Positions 1 through 12,167 of a stretch of 64,000 bases of DNA are shown one piece after another; position 1 is the stretch's first letter, and each line of letters starts with the position of its first letter. The stretch comes from Massospora cicadina. Its lineage: Eukaryota > Entomophthoromycota > Entomophthoromycetes > Entomophthorales > Entomophthoraceae. A program made the position numbers and the translations under genes. The notes beneath the pieces are model-generated. The model worked only from the letters and a program-made list of their open reading frames with translations. It had not been told where the DNA came from and ran no database searches. The stretch lies in the NCBI GenBank assembly GCA_022478985.1, contig JAKSZP010012113.1:1-64000 (forward strand), given 5' to 3'.

Positions 1-141
1 AACGACGAGATGCACTAGTACAAAACCAAACGAGAAAACTGTGGTGAGCACCATCATGGCAGTGACAAATGGCCAGCGCACCCAATTTACTAATGATGAA
101 ATTCCCACATGGATAATTCTTATGCACGTAGAATAAAAAGG

Positions 142-151
142 TTGGTCAACT
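142..151 (-). promoter_or_regulatory. Self-primer binding site of the first A element
   Basis: The plus strand reads TTGGTCAACT two bases inside the LTR edge. It is the exact reverse complement of AGTTGACCAA at 576-585 inside the adjacent LTR. It does not begin with TGG in element orientation, so ordinary 3'-CCA tRNA priming is unlikely. The layout matches self-priming in Tf1, where the first nucleotides of the transcript anneal to the primer site. Confidence 0.6.
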
Positions 152-153
152 AA

Positions 154-1047
154 TGTCAAGAGAGTGTCTGTAACTCTCTCGTTTCCAGCAAGGTGATGTG
201 GGATGCAAACCCACATTGATAGGGAACTAGCCATTAGGAGAATGGGAAACAAGGCACCTCAAATGGTGCTTGTGCAACAGGTACCCCAGGCAAGGGTATA
301 AAGAGCAACATATAGTACCAGGTAAGTGAGAAACATCACAGCTTGAGTGGACCCCAGAGGGGAGTCCATAATCAAGTGTTAATTGGCGCCAGTAGGCTTG
401 GGTGGTTCAATCTGGAGGGGACCTGGGCGGCCCAAGGGAGCACCTGGGATTTGGGTAAATTGTGATAAGAGGTAGTGGCCCAAATAGTGGGAGACCTCCC
501 CAAAGAGGTCCACCACCAAGTTCACCCAAGGAACCATTGATAAAATGTAAAATAACGGGTAAATTTTTTTTAAAAAGTTGACCAATGAGGAATGTTGGTC
601 ACAAAAAACATATTTAAAGTGGGTCAGGGAAATTAAGGTTCTGCGTAAATGCACCCAAGCCTTGACAATCCAATAAACAGATGCTTCCATCCATTTTTGT
701 AAAATACACCAAAAGTGCCTTTACTCAAGTAATCAATTGAAGCCATATTTTGCCCAAACTTAAAATTTCGTAACTTGAACGAGATTCAAACCCTTGCTCT
801 CCAATTAACCAAAATGAACCATCTTCATTTGTAACATAAATTGTTTGTATTAGTGCCTGGGCCGAGATAAGAGGCTGTGCGTTTTGCACCCCATTAGTAT
901 CAACCTGAGCATGCTTGGCTTGCACCCAGCGTTGATCTAAGGTGTGTTTCAGGTCAGGAAGAGCCTGAAGTTTCACCTTCTGAGCCTCCTGTCGCCCAGC
1001 CTTATCTTTAGCATCAGTTCTCACTATTGAGTCATCCAACCATGACA
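154..1047 (-). repeat. LTR of family A (copy 1)
   Basis: This LTR starts TGTCAAGAGAG and ends CCATGACA on the plus strand. The same edges recur at 13363, 19904, 33370 and 58623 and at 14209, 29118 and 34217. A TATA-like box (minus strand TTTAAATA, 611-618) lies 33 nt upstream of the putative self-primer at 576-585. The primer half-site sits in an imperfect inverted repeat, GACCAA with TTGGTC. Short open frames inside the LTR on both strands are not genes. Confidence 0.88.
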
Positions 1048-1303
1048 ACTGGTATCTTGTCCCTAACAGGGGTTGGTCTAGCTGAAGCTCTACAACCTAT
1101 ACTAGGGCCCACCAGACCTTTATTTACGGCTATTATATTTTTTATCTGCATCCTTTCCTTGTTATACTGGACTCTTAGCTCAGACATGGCAAGTTCACGA
1201 GTTGCTATGCCAGACTGGGTTAAAGATAATCCAGTCCTGACAAGATTGGGCCACATTTAGCATGTAATCGGCCCTGTTTGCTGTTTTTGCTCAAATTTTT
1301 GGC

Positions 1304-1970
1304 TCATATTAGGGAAATTTTACCCTTGTCAGACATTGTATTGTTTTTTGGGCCCAAAGATTGTGATTTTTGCTGATCCTTGGCCCAATTAGGTGTGTTG
1401 AAATTATGGGAACAGCTTCTTGAGTAATTGGTGAGGTCTTGGATTTTCAAGCTTCTATTGAATGCAGGAAACATGACATTGTGCAGTTTATGGAAGGGCA
1501 TATTTGCATGCTTTAATGCAATCTTGGTGTCAAACTTATCTATTGCATTGCACCCACGCAGAACTTGTGCCTCATGGAAGAATCTATCTACAAAGTCCTT
1601 ATTAGTCTCATTCTGTTTGAATTCGATATTAAGATCTCTTTTTCAGGTTTCTAGTTTCTCAGGCCCTCCAAACTGTTTGGTTATTGAAATTTTGACATCC
1701 ATATAGGACCAATCGTCGCCCAAATAGGGCATAATGAGGCCACAGCTATGGGCACTGAGTGAGTTAATCAGTGCTGATCCTTTAGCATGGTCTGAGGCTC
1801 CTCTCATTGGTTTTTAAATAACTTGAGGAAAGAGTGAATGCTTCCATCCTTATTGAACTTGGGTAGATTCAATGGTTTGAAGTCATCTCGCCCTGTTTCA
1901 GCCTCAGGGGTTTTACTCCTTCTTGAGCGTCTTGGTGTATCATCGCTCATAATTGGCCCTCTTTCCCATT
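1304..1970 (-). pseudogene. Degenerate Gypsy Gag (family C)
   Basis: Gag is the structural protein that packages retrotransposon RNA into cytoplasmic particles. Reading the minus strand from about 1950, frames give a basic N-terminal stretch with RRSRRSKTPE, then LNLPKFNKDGS and HSFLKLFK, typical of the start of a Ty3-type capsid. Further on, DVKISITKQFGGPEKLE and FVDRFFHEAQVLRG match the mid-capsid helices. Several stops and frame changes interrupt it. The region 1048-1303 probably held the zinc knuckle, but none can be read. It lies directly downstream of the family C 5' LTR, as expected. Confidence 0.65.
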
Positions 1971-2640
1971 AGGATGTGTCTGGACTCAGGATTGCTGCCA
2001 GTACTCTAGGCATAGAACAGATGTTCAAGATATCAGTTCATGCATCGGTGTCAATTCCCAATTATTTGGTTTGATAATATTGCTCTGAACTACTGGATTC
2101 TGATGCCAGAATTCAGCCCTTAGTTTTTACAAACTGTTTTTTTGGCTGAATGGACAGTGTTTTTTCCTACTTTTCATTTGTCAAAGCTGGGTGAGCATCA
2201 GTTGCTTTGTTTTTTGAGGTTGTTAGGCTTTTCTTTGAATAAATCTTGATTAGATGCTATGCTCTTAATGTCTTTTCCCATACAATCTAATTGGGAATTT
2301 TCAGTTGATAATTGCATTCTGAGTTCCCAGATTTCCTGAGTAAGTTCAATGTTTCTGGCCTGCAATCTTGACACAACCGTCCAAATTTTTGAAAAACTCC
2401 TTGTTATTCAAGGCATCATCCTCATCCCTATTTGGGTTGATTGGTTTTGCTGCATGAGCTCCCCCCACGTTGACAAGATTATGGGTGTAGGAGGTGCAAA
2501 CTGTGGAGCTAAGTAGAAAGGGAGAATGATCTGAGATGGCCTTGACCTTAATTCCCATTTCAATGTTGCTGTTTTTTTCTGGCCAATTCTGACAGGAATT
2601 GGCTACTAGAATCCATATCGGAGAGTGTCACCAGTTTTGA

Positions 2641-2652
2641 GTGAACACCGGT
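2641..2652 (-). promoter_or_regulatory. tRNA-type primer binding site (family C)
   Basis: In element orientation the bases after the LTR edge read ACCGGTGTTCACTC, a mutated form of the site in the complete C element (TGGTGCTCACT). A block around GAGAGTGTCACCA just left of it is shared by both C copies. Confidence 0.55.
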
Positions 2653-3720
2653 TGTCAAAATCTGAGGATTTTTTGCTTGAAATTAATATTCTTCATGTAT
2701 ATTAGGGCTGAAGTTATGATCTAAGATCCTCAATAGTGCCTGTGGTTTATGGGATTCAAACCATCTATTAGCTCACTAGGCCCACTAAATTCGCCTCAAC
2801 TCTTCTGGCCATTTTTGGGCGTAATTTTTCCTTTGTAATCAGGAGCTTTGTCCATGGCAGGATTAAATACAAACTGGGGATTTGGTCCTTCCAATTTGTT
2901 GACACTTCATCGAAGTTAAATTAGGGATAAAAACCAGGAAAAGGATAAAACAATTAAAACTTTTATTGCAAGCTATTTATTAGATAATGGTCATTAGGCC
3001 AGGCGCCAGTATTTATACCTCTAGGGCATCTCCTGGCCACATCCAGCACAAAATTTTAACAGCTATTTTGCCACTCAGTTCGGCCTATTACTGAAACCTT
3101 TTCTTATGTTCATTGGTGGCAAAATACTCCCAAAATCAGGAGGATTTCAGGTACAAAAATTGCAATAAAAGCATGAAAAGTTGTACTAAGATCTTCAGGA
3201 TTTCAGTTCCGTCATACTGCTGATGAGACACACCTTCTGTGAAATTTTGGCATAATTGAAGAAAATGACACACCCCTAATTGGGACGTCAGCATGCCTCT
3301 TCCTTGATAGCCTTAAGTAACCCCCTTTGGGCAGTCCACGTAAGTGCTATCATGCCAATTAAGTGTATTGACATATTAATTTCGCCCTCAGGCGGAAAAT
3401 TGATAATGTTCTTTCATTCATTTAATTGTCCATAAGACTTTTAAACGTAACTTTTGTCATCCCCAAATTATATTGTATACAATTGCATGGTTTGTGTCGT
3501 AATTGGGACCAATTGTCAAGGTTTTTGCATCAGAATCAGCAAAAATATGCAAACGTATACAGGCTGAGTGCCTGATAAATTACTTGATCAAGTTGTTGTT
3601 GAGATAAATGGCCCAAGTTGTATAATTGCAATAGGCCTTAGCTCAAGCGTTGAAAGGATAATCGGCCTGATATGATTGTTGTCAAAGATTTATTTTCAAG
3701 TTAACCACCAGAATCTGACA
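2653..3720 (-). repeat. LTR of family C (copy 1, 1068 bp)
   Basis: The LTR begins TGTCAAAATCTGAGG and ends CCAGAATCTGACA on the plus strand. It shares with the LTRs at 16470 and 18632 the blocks TTAGGCCAGG, TATTTATACCTCTAG and GCATCTCCTGGCCAC. On the minus strand this gives a clear TATA box (TATAAATA, near 3011-3018), suggesting the promoter and marking U3-R. It is about 300 bp shorter than the other two C LTRs. Confidence 0.88.
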
Positions 3721-5110
3721 CCTCCATTGAGTCAAACTCAAGGTCATGACTGACCATGCATCATTGCATTGGTTATAAAATCTCTGGGAGCCAGAAAGAC
3801 GTCTGACACAGTGGGCTCTCAAATTAAGCCTATGTTTTTTAAAATCACCGCCCTGGTGTGAAGCACCAGAACGTTGATTGTTTATTGCACTACTGATGAT
3901 ATCCATAATTAGGATCTGGGTAATTTTATGTATGAAAAGATGATTAGTGGCAATTAAACTGACAAATTTACCTCAAGTTATCTGGGCATTAGAAGGAATG
4001 AGAGCTAATACTTTCTAGAAAATGGTGAGCTATGTAAGAAGATTGGTGGTGCTATGGTGAGCTTTCCAAAACACTCTGCTAGATGGATATTACATGAGTA
4101 CCCAAAAGGCGGTAGGTCATGCAGGGTTTTGAAAAATGTTGAAGTTTCTGCAACTGCGTTATATAGGAGAGCATACACTTTGGAGTTCTTAAGACGATTT
4201 CCTATTACAACCAATATCAAGTAGAGAAGTCCTTCCACTAAAAGACCTCCTATTGACTGGTGAAATCCAAATCATGCATGTAAAACAGTACCCATTGACA
4301 AATGTAGGGCCCTTGCTGATGGGCGCAAATTGCTCCATGTACATCATCGTGTCAATATATCATTTGATGAAGTGGATAGAGGCATGAGCAATAAGAGATT
4401 TGGGGTCGGTCACCACTGCTAAATTAATAATAGAGTGCGCCATTTAATGAAATGGCTGCTCGCAGTTCATACTTACCAACAACAGAACCATATTTACCTC
4501 ACATGTCCTCCCCAAGATAAAAAGAACTAATGGACATCTGAGAGGTCTAACGACCCCATACCATCCCAAGTTTAATGAAACCATCAAGCGTGTTAATGGA
4601 ATCCTAGTGAATATACCCAGGAAGCTTATGATATAAAGACCGTTAGACTGGAGAAACCTCCTTTACACCACAGTCCTTGCATACAACATTAGCTATCAAT
4701 CAGTGACCAGGAAATGTCCTTTTCAGTTTCTTTATTAGAGTTGCCAAGCCCTGCCTGAACTTTTATAATAATTGTAGAGGATACCAGCAAAATAGATCTG
4801 CAACTCTATTTTGCAACTTTGACATCCACTTTACTCAAACATCCAACTGAAGCGTATTCAACAGCCTAAAAAAAATCAAAGATCATAATTTTAATCAACA
4901 ACGGCAAACAGACTTCCTCAATTTGCAATAGGAGAGCATGTCCTATTCCATAATCAGCACAGTTTAGGATGGAGAAATAAGTTAATTAGATTATGTATTG
5001 GACCCTTTGAGATAAGAGAGAAAATTAAGCAACAATGCCTACATTATTAAGGACTTGGCAATTGGTCAGATCATCAACCATGTGAATTTAAGTTACATCA
5101 TTCATATAAA
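3721..5110 (+). pseudogene. Gypsy pol relic: end of RNase H plus integrase
   Basis: Plus-strand frames match element G (49147-55073). Directly at 3738 the frame reads VKLKVMTDHASLHWL, the RNase H motif corresponding to VKFKVITDHSSLRWL in G. Around 4300 the integrase core begins GPLLMGANCSMYIIVSI, and near 4480-4590 come FILTNNRTIFTSHVLPK and TPYHPKFNETIKRVNG, which hold the second and third catalytic positions (the second Asp appears as Asn). A C-terminal GPFEIREKI block lies near 5000. Many stops are present. The 5' part was displaced by the family C insertion at 3720. Confidence 0.8.
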
Positions 5111-6190
5111 CAGTAGAGGACACAATAAAAAGGGTAAAAAAAGGAAAAAAACATAGCCAAAAAACACATAAAATAGTATATACATGATATAGTAATAACG
5201 GGCTTTAATAAGCAATAGAGCATATAACCTTATCTGCCGCTCATGCTTGTATCACAATTGACTACGCCACCTCTAATTCCCCTATCTTATTTCACTCATT
5301 AATTGGTGGTAAGTATGCTGTTTCTTATATGACGTCTTTCAGGCGTTTCAGCCTCTTTAGGCACTTCAGGTTTCAGCAGGGGGGTGGCTGTTTCGTTGGA
5401 GGGGATGGGGTCAGTAATAGAATGAGACAAAATGCTGGCAGGAGCGGGATAGGTCTCTGTGGACGAGCTGCTAGAGGTGGTCAGACTAAGAAGCTAGGGT
5501 AGGATCAGAAAGTTAGTAAATCAACAAGTTGATTAGATGGATACATCTATGGGCCATCAGGAGCAAGGCCCACATCCACATCTGCTGATGACCTTGGGTT
5601 TGCAGGAATTAGGTGAATAAGGGAGGAGATAGATGGAGTGGGAATCAAACAAAGAGGTGTGTTCTGGATTGAGGTGAAAAAGATGATCTGAGCACCAGGA
5701 AATCCACGAGGAAGTCATCCAGGCTGGGATAGGTGTGGGAAAAGGAAGCGGATGCAGAAAAAGCCACCCAATGGGACCACACAAACATTACTTGATCGTG
5801 TCCCATCACCAAACCCAACTTGCCCATGAGATAAAAGAGGATCATGTTCCCAAGAAGCACCATCAATAGAAGAAATCAAATCAGATAATTGGCGTCCGGA
5901 TCCTTAAATTAGCAGAAATCTCAGAATGCATGTTGTTGAGCTGGTTGTTCTGGAAGTTCAACCCCAATGAGTGAAAGTAGTTTAGAGTGTAAGGAAATTC
6001 CAATAACTAGCTGACTAGCACCTATTGCATGAAGCATAATATTTGGTGGACTGAAAGTCCCTACAGATGATGCTCAGCAGTAGGTGGCAGCATTAGGCAG
6101 CTGAAGCCATCCACCAGGAGCTGCGCCACCTCAGCAAATGTAACCCCATACACTGATTCCCACCCCAAAGCAACTGCACCACAAAATAAC
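5111..6190. other. Unassigned region between pol relic and element E, with a coding-like frame
   Basis: An A-rich run at 5120-5165 may be the polypurine tract of the relic, but no G-type LTR follows. On the minus strand from about 5930 to 5340 one frame stays mostly open for about 190 codons with five or six stops, including ISSIDGASWEHDPLLSHG and HLIPANPRSSADVDVG. I do not recognise the protein and see no motif. From 5930 to 6190 I see only short open stretches. It could be a decayed ORF1 or a captured gene fragment. Confidence 0.3.
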
Positions 6191-7045
6191 TGTGTAAGGA
6201 ACCAGCTTGGAGGCGACTTTCATTATAGTATGAATTATATAAACCTTGAAATTAAATCCAGTTAGGTTTGTGGTCAATGATACTCCCACCATAATAACTT
6301 GTGCAAGGGATAAAAAAAGAGTAACATCTTAGATAATTCTTAAAATGATTGAGAATCATTTACACCACTATATACCCTTGAAGGATAAGGGGGCATAGTG
6401 GTACATGATAGGTGGAATGCTTGCTGACTTGGTGAAAGGTTCTCCCTTTGGCAAGTTATTCAATAAGAAGTTTTAATAAAGTAGTTCAGGTTAGAAGAAG
6501 CAAATGGGCCTGGGTTAGTTAGCTTCATAATATTTACCAGCACAAGGTATAGGAAGAACTTTATTAAAAGTACTAGGTTCTAAATAATCATAGTTAGTAA
6601 GAGGTAATTAAAATAAAGCTCTATTAAAATCCTTTAATGATAGCTTAGTATTACTCTTAACTAACCTGTTTTATTTATACTATAATAATTGATGATAGAT
6701 TACCTCAATTGATTAGGGATGTAAACTAATAAATTAAATACATTGAGGGTACTGCACAATGCACTACAGTTCAAAAGTTCACATGACCCTTAAAGTGCAC
6801 AGGAAGACCCTCAATACAACTATGAAATATACATAACTCTAAAAATGGATGACGATGATAATAGTTCCAAATTAATCAAAACTGAACCAAAGAATGATTC
6901 ATTTTAAAAATCAGATCAAATAGTAAAATGGATAATGAAAATATTCAAAATCAAACTAAATCGAATTTGAATGACTAAAAAATTAGGACAATGAACACTC
7001 AGTTCAGAAGAAAGAGATATTGTTTAGGTTTTCAATCCAGACACT
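6191..7045 (-). repeat. Left (3') LTR of element E
   Basis: It begins TGTGTAAGGAACCAGC and aligns with the four right-LTR pieces through shared blocks such as CCACCATAA, CATTTACA, GTGGTACATGATAGG, TTTATACTATAATAA and GGATGACGATG. The right edge lies at about 7045, where homology with the other copy fades. A pyrimidine-rich stretch near 7168-7180 could instead be the polypurine tract, which would make the LTR longer. Confidence 0.65.
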
Positions 7046-7197
7046 ATCTCAATCCTCAAAGATCTTTTCTCAAGGACCTTAACAATTTTCTGCGGTTTTT
7101 TAAATTGGCTCTTAGCTCTCAAGTACTATCTTCTATAGGAGATCCCTTCCATTTAATCAGAAAATGTCTCTTCCCTCTGTAATCCTATCTTTAAGAT

Positions 7198-9798
7198 CTA
7201 TTCCAGATCATATTCTTCTACATGATCTAGAATGATTGGTAATGGTATTTGCACTTTTTGTTGATGTAAGAGTGCAGGAAGTCTTTGAGGGGTCAAAAGC
7301 GATATATGGAAAGCGTTGTGTGTTGTTAAACCAGAAGGCAATTGATATGGTAGTATCAGATATTTTTTTGGAATTTTTAAGGCCAAAATCTTATTAAACC
7401 CAGCTTTCTTGATGGCCAAAACACTATAAGATTCTTGGTGTCTAAGTATACATATAATCATCCTTTCAAGTCTAGAGAACCTCTACGTTTCTTATCAGCT
7501 TGCTCCTTATAACTCTGTATTATTTTACTAGGTTATCCTTGAGTTCCAGTTGTTGATCTCCTATTTTCTTTACATATTCATAAGCTGATGGTACTGTGCT
7601 ATCCTAAGTGGATCTTGGTGTCATTTGTATTTCATACCCATGATTCGCCTTGAAACATCTTAGTTGATGAATGGTATGAGCTGTTATAACTTAATTGGGC
7701 TATTAGAAAAACTTGACCAGTTGTCTTATCTGAAATTACCTAGGAACGAAGATATTTATCTAAAACCTGATCAACTCTCTCTGTTTGTCCATCTATCTGT
7801 AAATGGAAGGCAGTAGATAGCTTTAGTTCATTACCCAGCAGATCAGCAATCCACATCCAAAACTTGGATGTGGATTGGGACTCTCTTTAAGATATGATAT
7901 CTGAAGGACATCCATGGTGAGGATAGATGTGTTTAATAAATAGATTGGCTGTATCCACGGCTGAAGGTACTCCAGAACATGGAAAAACTCAGCAGCTTTA
8001 GTCAATCTATCCATTACCACCCATATTGAAGAATATTCATCACTGTTAGGTAGGTCAGTTATGAAATCCATAGATATACTTCTCCATGGACCGCTAGGAA
8101 TTGGTAAAGGTTAAAGTTTTCCAAATAGTTTCTGAGTAAATACTTTTTTTCTTGAACATTGTTGAGAGAACTGAACATAGTCTTTCACATCCTTTTTCAT
8201 CCTTGGACACCAATAATCAGATTGAATAAATAAGAGTGTTTTCTTTAGACCCTCATGACCTACAGCTGAATGTCATTGAAGCTACTAGTTACTTTCATTT
8301 GGGATTGCACATCTGGAACCCATAATGCACGTTGCCAGTATATTGCTTGGTCCTTTATCACCAGTTTATGAAAATAGCCTAGGAAGTTAGTCCCTCTTTA
8401 GCATCTCTTGGTACAGAGGTCCTTCATTTGTGCTTATTTTACTTGGTTTTCCAGGTAAGTCTCTGTCTGTTGCATGGCCAGGAAAAATATCTGTCTGATT
8501 CAATCACAGGTCTAGTATTATAAAATATTCATCATCATTCTCTTCATGATCCTCTCTTCTGCTAAGTGCATCTGGAACAGTATTAAATCTTTTTGTCTTA
8601 AAGTCAATGTGGAAATCATATTTGGCTAAGTTTAAAGCCCATCATTCATGTCGCTGACTGATCTTACGGTTTTCTTTGAGATATAAATGGATTTTATGAT
8701 ACTTTCTGATAATCACAGGGTGTTTACTCCCTTATAGGTATCTTCTCCAGTGTTCTATAGCCTTAAAAATGGCTAAAATTTCTTTATCATAGATTTTGTA
8801 GTTCCTTTCTGCATCTAACATCTATTAGAAAAGAAAGCCACAAGATGGGGTTTCTTATCTTCCCCCTCCCAAAACAGAATCGCACCTTAGGCGAAGTCTG
8901 ATGCATCTGTCTCAAGAAAAATTGCATGTTTGAATCTGGTCTGATAAGAACTGGAGCTGCAGTAAAGGCTTCCTTTAAGGCTTCAAAAGACTCCAGAGCC
9001 ATTTGCATCCAGATGTAAGGTAATGTGTCTAAAGTAAGGTCTGTCAAGGAAGGGCAATTGCTGAAAAGTTTTGAATAAATTTTCTTCAGAAGTTTGCAAG
9101 ATCAAGGAAGGCGCGCAACTTAGTTCTTGTTGGGAGCAACCAACATGTGACTGCTGATACCTTGCTAGACTAAATGGGAAGACTCCCTTCTTTGTTGGCA
9201 TACCCAAGGAAGTCTATTTCTTTGCAGAAAAATCAAAATTTATTACTTGGCATACAAGTTGTACTTCCTGAGTCACTGGAGCACTGTCTATACATGTTCT
9301 ACATGGGTCCCACATATCCTTAGAGTATATGAGAATATCATCCAAGTAGACTACAACAAATTCATTTAACATGTGGAACAGTACTTCTGTCATCAAAGCT
9401 TGAAAGGCTGCTGGGGCAGTACATAGCCCAAAAGACAGTACCAAATATTTGAAAAATCCAAAGGGTGTCCTAACATCTGTCTTCCATTCATGTTCTTTTG
9501 CAATTCTGACTTGATAGTATGTATTCTTTAGATCCAATTTGGTGATTATCTGAGCCCCTGTTAAACTATCAGTTAATTGTTCTGCTGATGGGACTGGATA
9601 TCTATTTTTCACTGTGATTGAGTTTAGAATAGAATAATCCACACAAGGTCTCAGGCCTTTATATCGTTTCAAAAACAAAAAAATATGAGAAGAGCATGGT
9701 GAGTTTAACCGTCTCATTAATCCATTGTCTAAATTTTCTTTGAGATATTTTTGTAAAATTAAATTTTGCTGTTGAGTTAAAGGAAAATTTTCCACCAA
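7198..9798 (-). pseudogene. Element E pol: reverse transcriptase, RNase H, integrase
   Basis: The reverse transcriptase block (9214-9798) is well kept: NSPCSSHIFL, RPCVDYSILN, KLDLKNTYYQVRI, FGLCTAPAAFQALM and the catalytic YLDD (bases 9337-9348). A frameshift follows near 9300. RNase H lies around 8600-9050 (YDKEILAIFKAIEHWR, then DALSRRED). An integrase zinc region (VGHEGLKKTL) and core start ([15 protein letters not shown], 7823-8071) follow. The C-terminus at 7198-7461 has FHISLLTPQRLP and the beginning of a chromodomain (VEEYDLE). At least three frameshifts and several stops make it inactive. Confidence 0.85.
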
Positions 9799-10059
9799 CT
9801 AAGCATTTTCCCTGACATAATCTCAATTTTTAAATCACAATATCGGCGTGGTGGCAGGGTATTACAAGACTATTTAAAGATACATCTTGGTAGTCTTGTA
9901 GCTCCTTGAGTAAGTTTTTTATTTAATGGTTTTTTGCATTTGGATCAATGAAGAGTAGCCAGGGGTGTCTAATTTGGGTTTATTCCTGTCTGTAACTTTA
10001 CTGATCTTGAAACTCCCCACAGATGAAGTTAGCTATTAGAATGTTCAAGTTGATATTAA

Positions 10060-10300
10060 AGCGGGCTTCCTGCCACCATGAAAAACCAAATAGAACTGGG
10101 AAGGTTATTTTGTACATTACAGATAATTCTCATTGAATCTGCATCCTCCAATGTTGACCTTGAAGGAATAGTCTGCTACTTGAACATAATATACTGTCCC
10201 ATCAGCAATTTGTCCTTCTCTTTATGAGAGGAGACCCCTCTTAACGCCTTAAATATGCTGTAGTCCATAAAATTGCCATGACCCAGTGTCTAGTAAGCTT
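10060..10300 (-). pseudogene. Element E aspartic protease remnant
   Basis: Just upstream of the reverse transcriptase (in element orientation) the minus strand encodes LLDTGSWQF, with the DTGS active-site motif at bases 10279-10290. It is followed by VADYSFKVNIGG, as in retropepsins that mature Gag and Pol. Stops and a frame change interrupt it, so it cannot fold as a complete enzyme. Confidence 0.6.
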
Positions 10301-11926
10301 AGGTGTAACCTTCTTGGCCCTTTTATACAAGTTTATCTTAATAGTAGCGTAGAGTTGAGATGTAACTTTTTATCATTACTAATACTTGCTTATATTTTTA
10401 AAGCTTGCTCACTTATCAAGTTAGTATGTGGATTGGGGAATCTATTAGCATGCAACAACTAAATTCCCCTTGTCTCAACATTTATAGATAACTTCAATCC
10501 TTAATGTGACGTTTCTTTTATTTAGTTTAATTTTATATCCTATTGCTTCTTTAGGCAATGTTCAAAAAAGGTTCCTTATTTTGATGCACTCCCACTGTGA
10601 ATAGTTTGATTCTATTCCTATTCTATCATAAAAGTTGCAAAAAATTAGGTAACTCTTCAAACTTACTCCCCATAAGCACAATTTCATTACTAAACCTTTA
10701 CAAATCTCTGGCAACTGATGATGGGCCAGGAATTACTTATATTTTGAGGCCAACTTTTATATATCAGGAAACATACTGTTATAATTTGGTGATATATCAG
10801 AGATACGCTGAAGAGGTTTTGCACAGGGTCAAGCTCACTGAGAAATAAGACAGATGATATGATTTTTCAGTCCTCAGGATACACTTAATAAATATAAGTA
10901 AGTAGGAGCAATTGCTTAAATGACACTTCTTTATAATTTTAATATATATCAGCAGATATCCACTGCTCTGCTCTCATTTACTACTTTCAACCCTCATTTT
11001 CAAGAGTCCCATCTCTCTTATATATCAGTGACTTTGGTTGATACTGCTCCTAGGCTTAGACTATTTGATTACACCATATTCTCATTGGCTTCAGCAGGGT
11101 ATGAAATTCCAAAATTCTCTATCGCCTTAGTTCAAGGCGATCTACTCAATATTCATCTAATGTTGACATCGCCTTATCACCCTATTTGGAGGCAATTTAA
11201 TAAATATCATTACAGACCCATTATCGCCTCATCTTAAGGTGCTCAATTGTTTGTACCTATAAATCATGGTTGGCGTATTTCTAGCCAATCCGCAATGCCT
11301 ATTTTGGGCTTATTGTCCAGTCATATCAGGATCTTGACACATGCTTCTTTGTCATCCAGGTTTAAGTGTTTCTTTATACTGGTAAAAAAAACTTTTAGGA
11401 CTTTATTTTGTCAGAGACTTTTTGATGCTCATACATCTGTTGACGCTTTTGATTTATGTTGGTCAGCGGACTGAATTGAGTAAGGAGTTCATGTAAAAAG
11501 TGGTAGTTGTGTTGAAAACAGGGTACTTCAAAATTGCCTTTGAAAACCACTGGTGGAGGTTTTTAAACTAGCTGCTTAGCCACACGATTGGCTTTCTTTA
11601 CATCTTCTTCAAACTTTCTTGTTTCAGCTTAAATCCTAATTCTGAAAATAATACAATATCCATTATGTCTTAATGCTCACTATTAGTGGGTTCATTACTG
11701 ACACCTGTTTCATTAGTAATATCTGAACCTGGCAGGAATTATTGGGTTAACCATAAGTTAGTTGGTAACGTTCCTGAGTAGCTATCAAAACTATAATGTA
11801 TTTTATGAGTCCTGTAAAAGACAAAGCCTCAAACAAGGTGGTAACAATTAATAATATACTGATAGGGGTGACCACTTAACCGCCTGAACTGTTCTGAATA
11901 ATTAGCCCAGTATGGAAGCTAGCAAA
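10301..11926 (-). other. Decayed gag / 5' internal region of E (interrupted)
   Basis: Position in the element requires gag here, but no capsid or zinc-knuckle motif can be read and no frame is open for long. The segment 10777-11339 is a solo LTR of another family. The junction with the right LTR near 11927 shows no clear primer site of the TGGTGCTCAC type. Confidence 0.45.
10777..11339 (-). repeat. Solo LTR related to family G, inverted, in E internal region
   Basis: On the minus strand it starts TGTCAAGATCCTGATATGAC, matching the start of the G LTR (TGTCATGATTCTGATATGAC). It keeps the same order of features: a paired GCCTTA/AAGGCGAT hairpin region, GTATCAACCAAAGT, and an AT-rich end TATAACA. 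The flanking pentamers CATAC (10772-10776) and CATGC (11340-11344) are probably a target duplication with one change. It is an older relative of G, mostly diverged. Plus-strand open frames across it are spurious. Confidence 0.75.
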
Positions 11927-12167
11927 TTTTAAGGCACCAGCTTGGAGGGAACTTTCATTAATATATGAATTATAAAAGCCTTGCAATTAAATCCAGCTAG
12001 GTTTGTGGCCACTGTTACTCCCACCATAAGAACTTGTGCAAGATGAGAAGAAAAAGTAACATCTTAAATAAATTAAAAATAATTGAGAATCATTTACATC
12101 ACTATATACCCTAGAAGGATAAGGGGTGCATAGTGGTACATGATAGGTGGAATGCTTGCTAATTTGG
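11927..12167 (-). repeat. Right LTR of E, piece 1 of 4
   Basis: It aligns with 6193-6430 of the left LTR (AAGG-ACCAGCTTGGAGG to GGTGGAATGCTTGCT). The first bases read TTTTAAGG instead of TGTGTAAGG, so the TG end is mutated. It is broken at 12167 by the D' solo LTR. Confidence 0.8.

Larger units (their letters stand above)
1..1047 (-). mobile_element. Family A chromovirus, 5' end only (continues left of the window)
   Basis: The element reads on the minus strand, so its 5' LTR is on the right (154-1047) and bases 1-153 are the start of its internal region. Bases 90-153 align well with 33305-33369 next to the right LTR of the complete A element, sharing the block around CCCACATGGA and the primer site. 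The gag and pol of this copy lie outside the window. The right flank from 1048 is the gag region of a family C element, so A probably inserted there. The flanking 5-mers ACTAA and ACTGG agree only at three bases, so the duplication is not proven. Confidence 0.8.
1048..3720 (-). mobile_element. Family C Gypsy element with gag, 5' portion
   Basis: The right LTR (2653-3720) is a 5' LTR because a tRNA-type primer site lies just to its left and gag-like sequence lies further left on the minus strand. The rest of the element is cut off by the A element at 1047 and the window edge. It is inserted in the RNase H of a plus-strand pol relic that starts at 3721. This copy could represent the autonomous form of family C, whereas the complete copy at 16470-34323 has no coding region. 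Confidence 0.7.

Noticed and set aside
165..1047. Initial choice of TGTCTATAAC as the A LTR start
   Set aside because: All copies share the 11 preceding bases beginning TGTAAGG, and only that start gives the perfect GCAAT duplication for element A.
1027..1260. Plus-strand open frame of 77 codons with a hydrophobic segment, overlapping the end of the first A LTR
   Set aside because: It straddles the LTR boundary and overlaps an equally long minus-strand frame; no homologous frame exists at other A LTR ends.
5557..5866. Two overlapping minus-strand frames considered as a membrane protein
   Set aside because: They are alternative readings of one decayed region with interrupting stops; no signal or topology is convincing.
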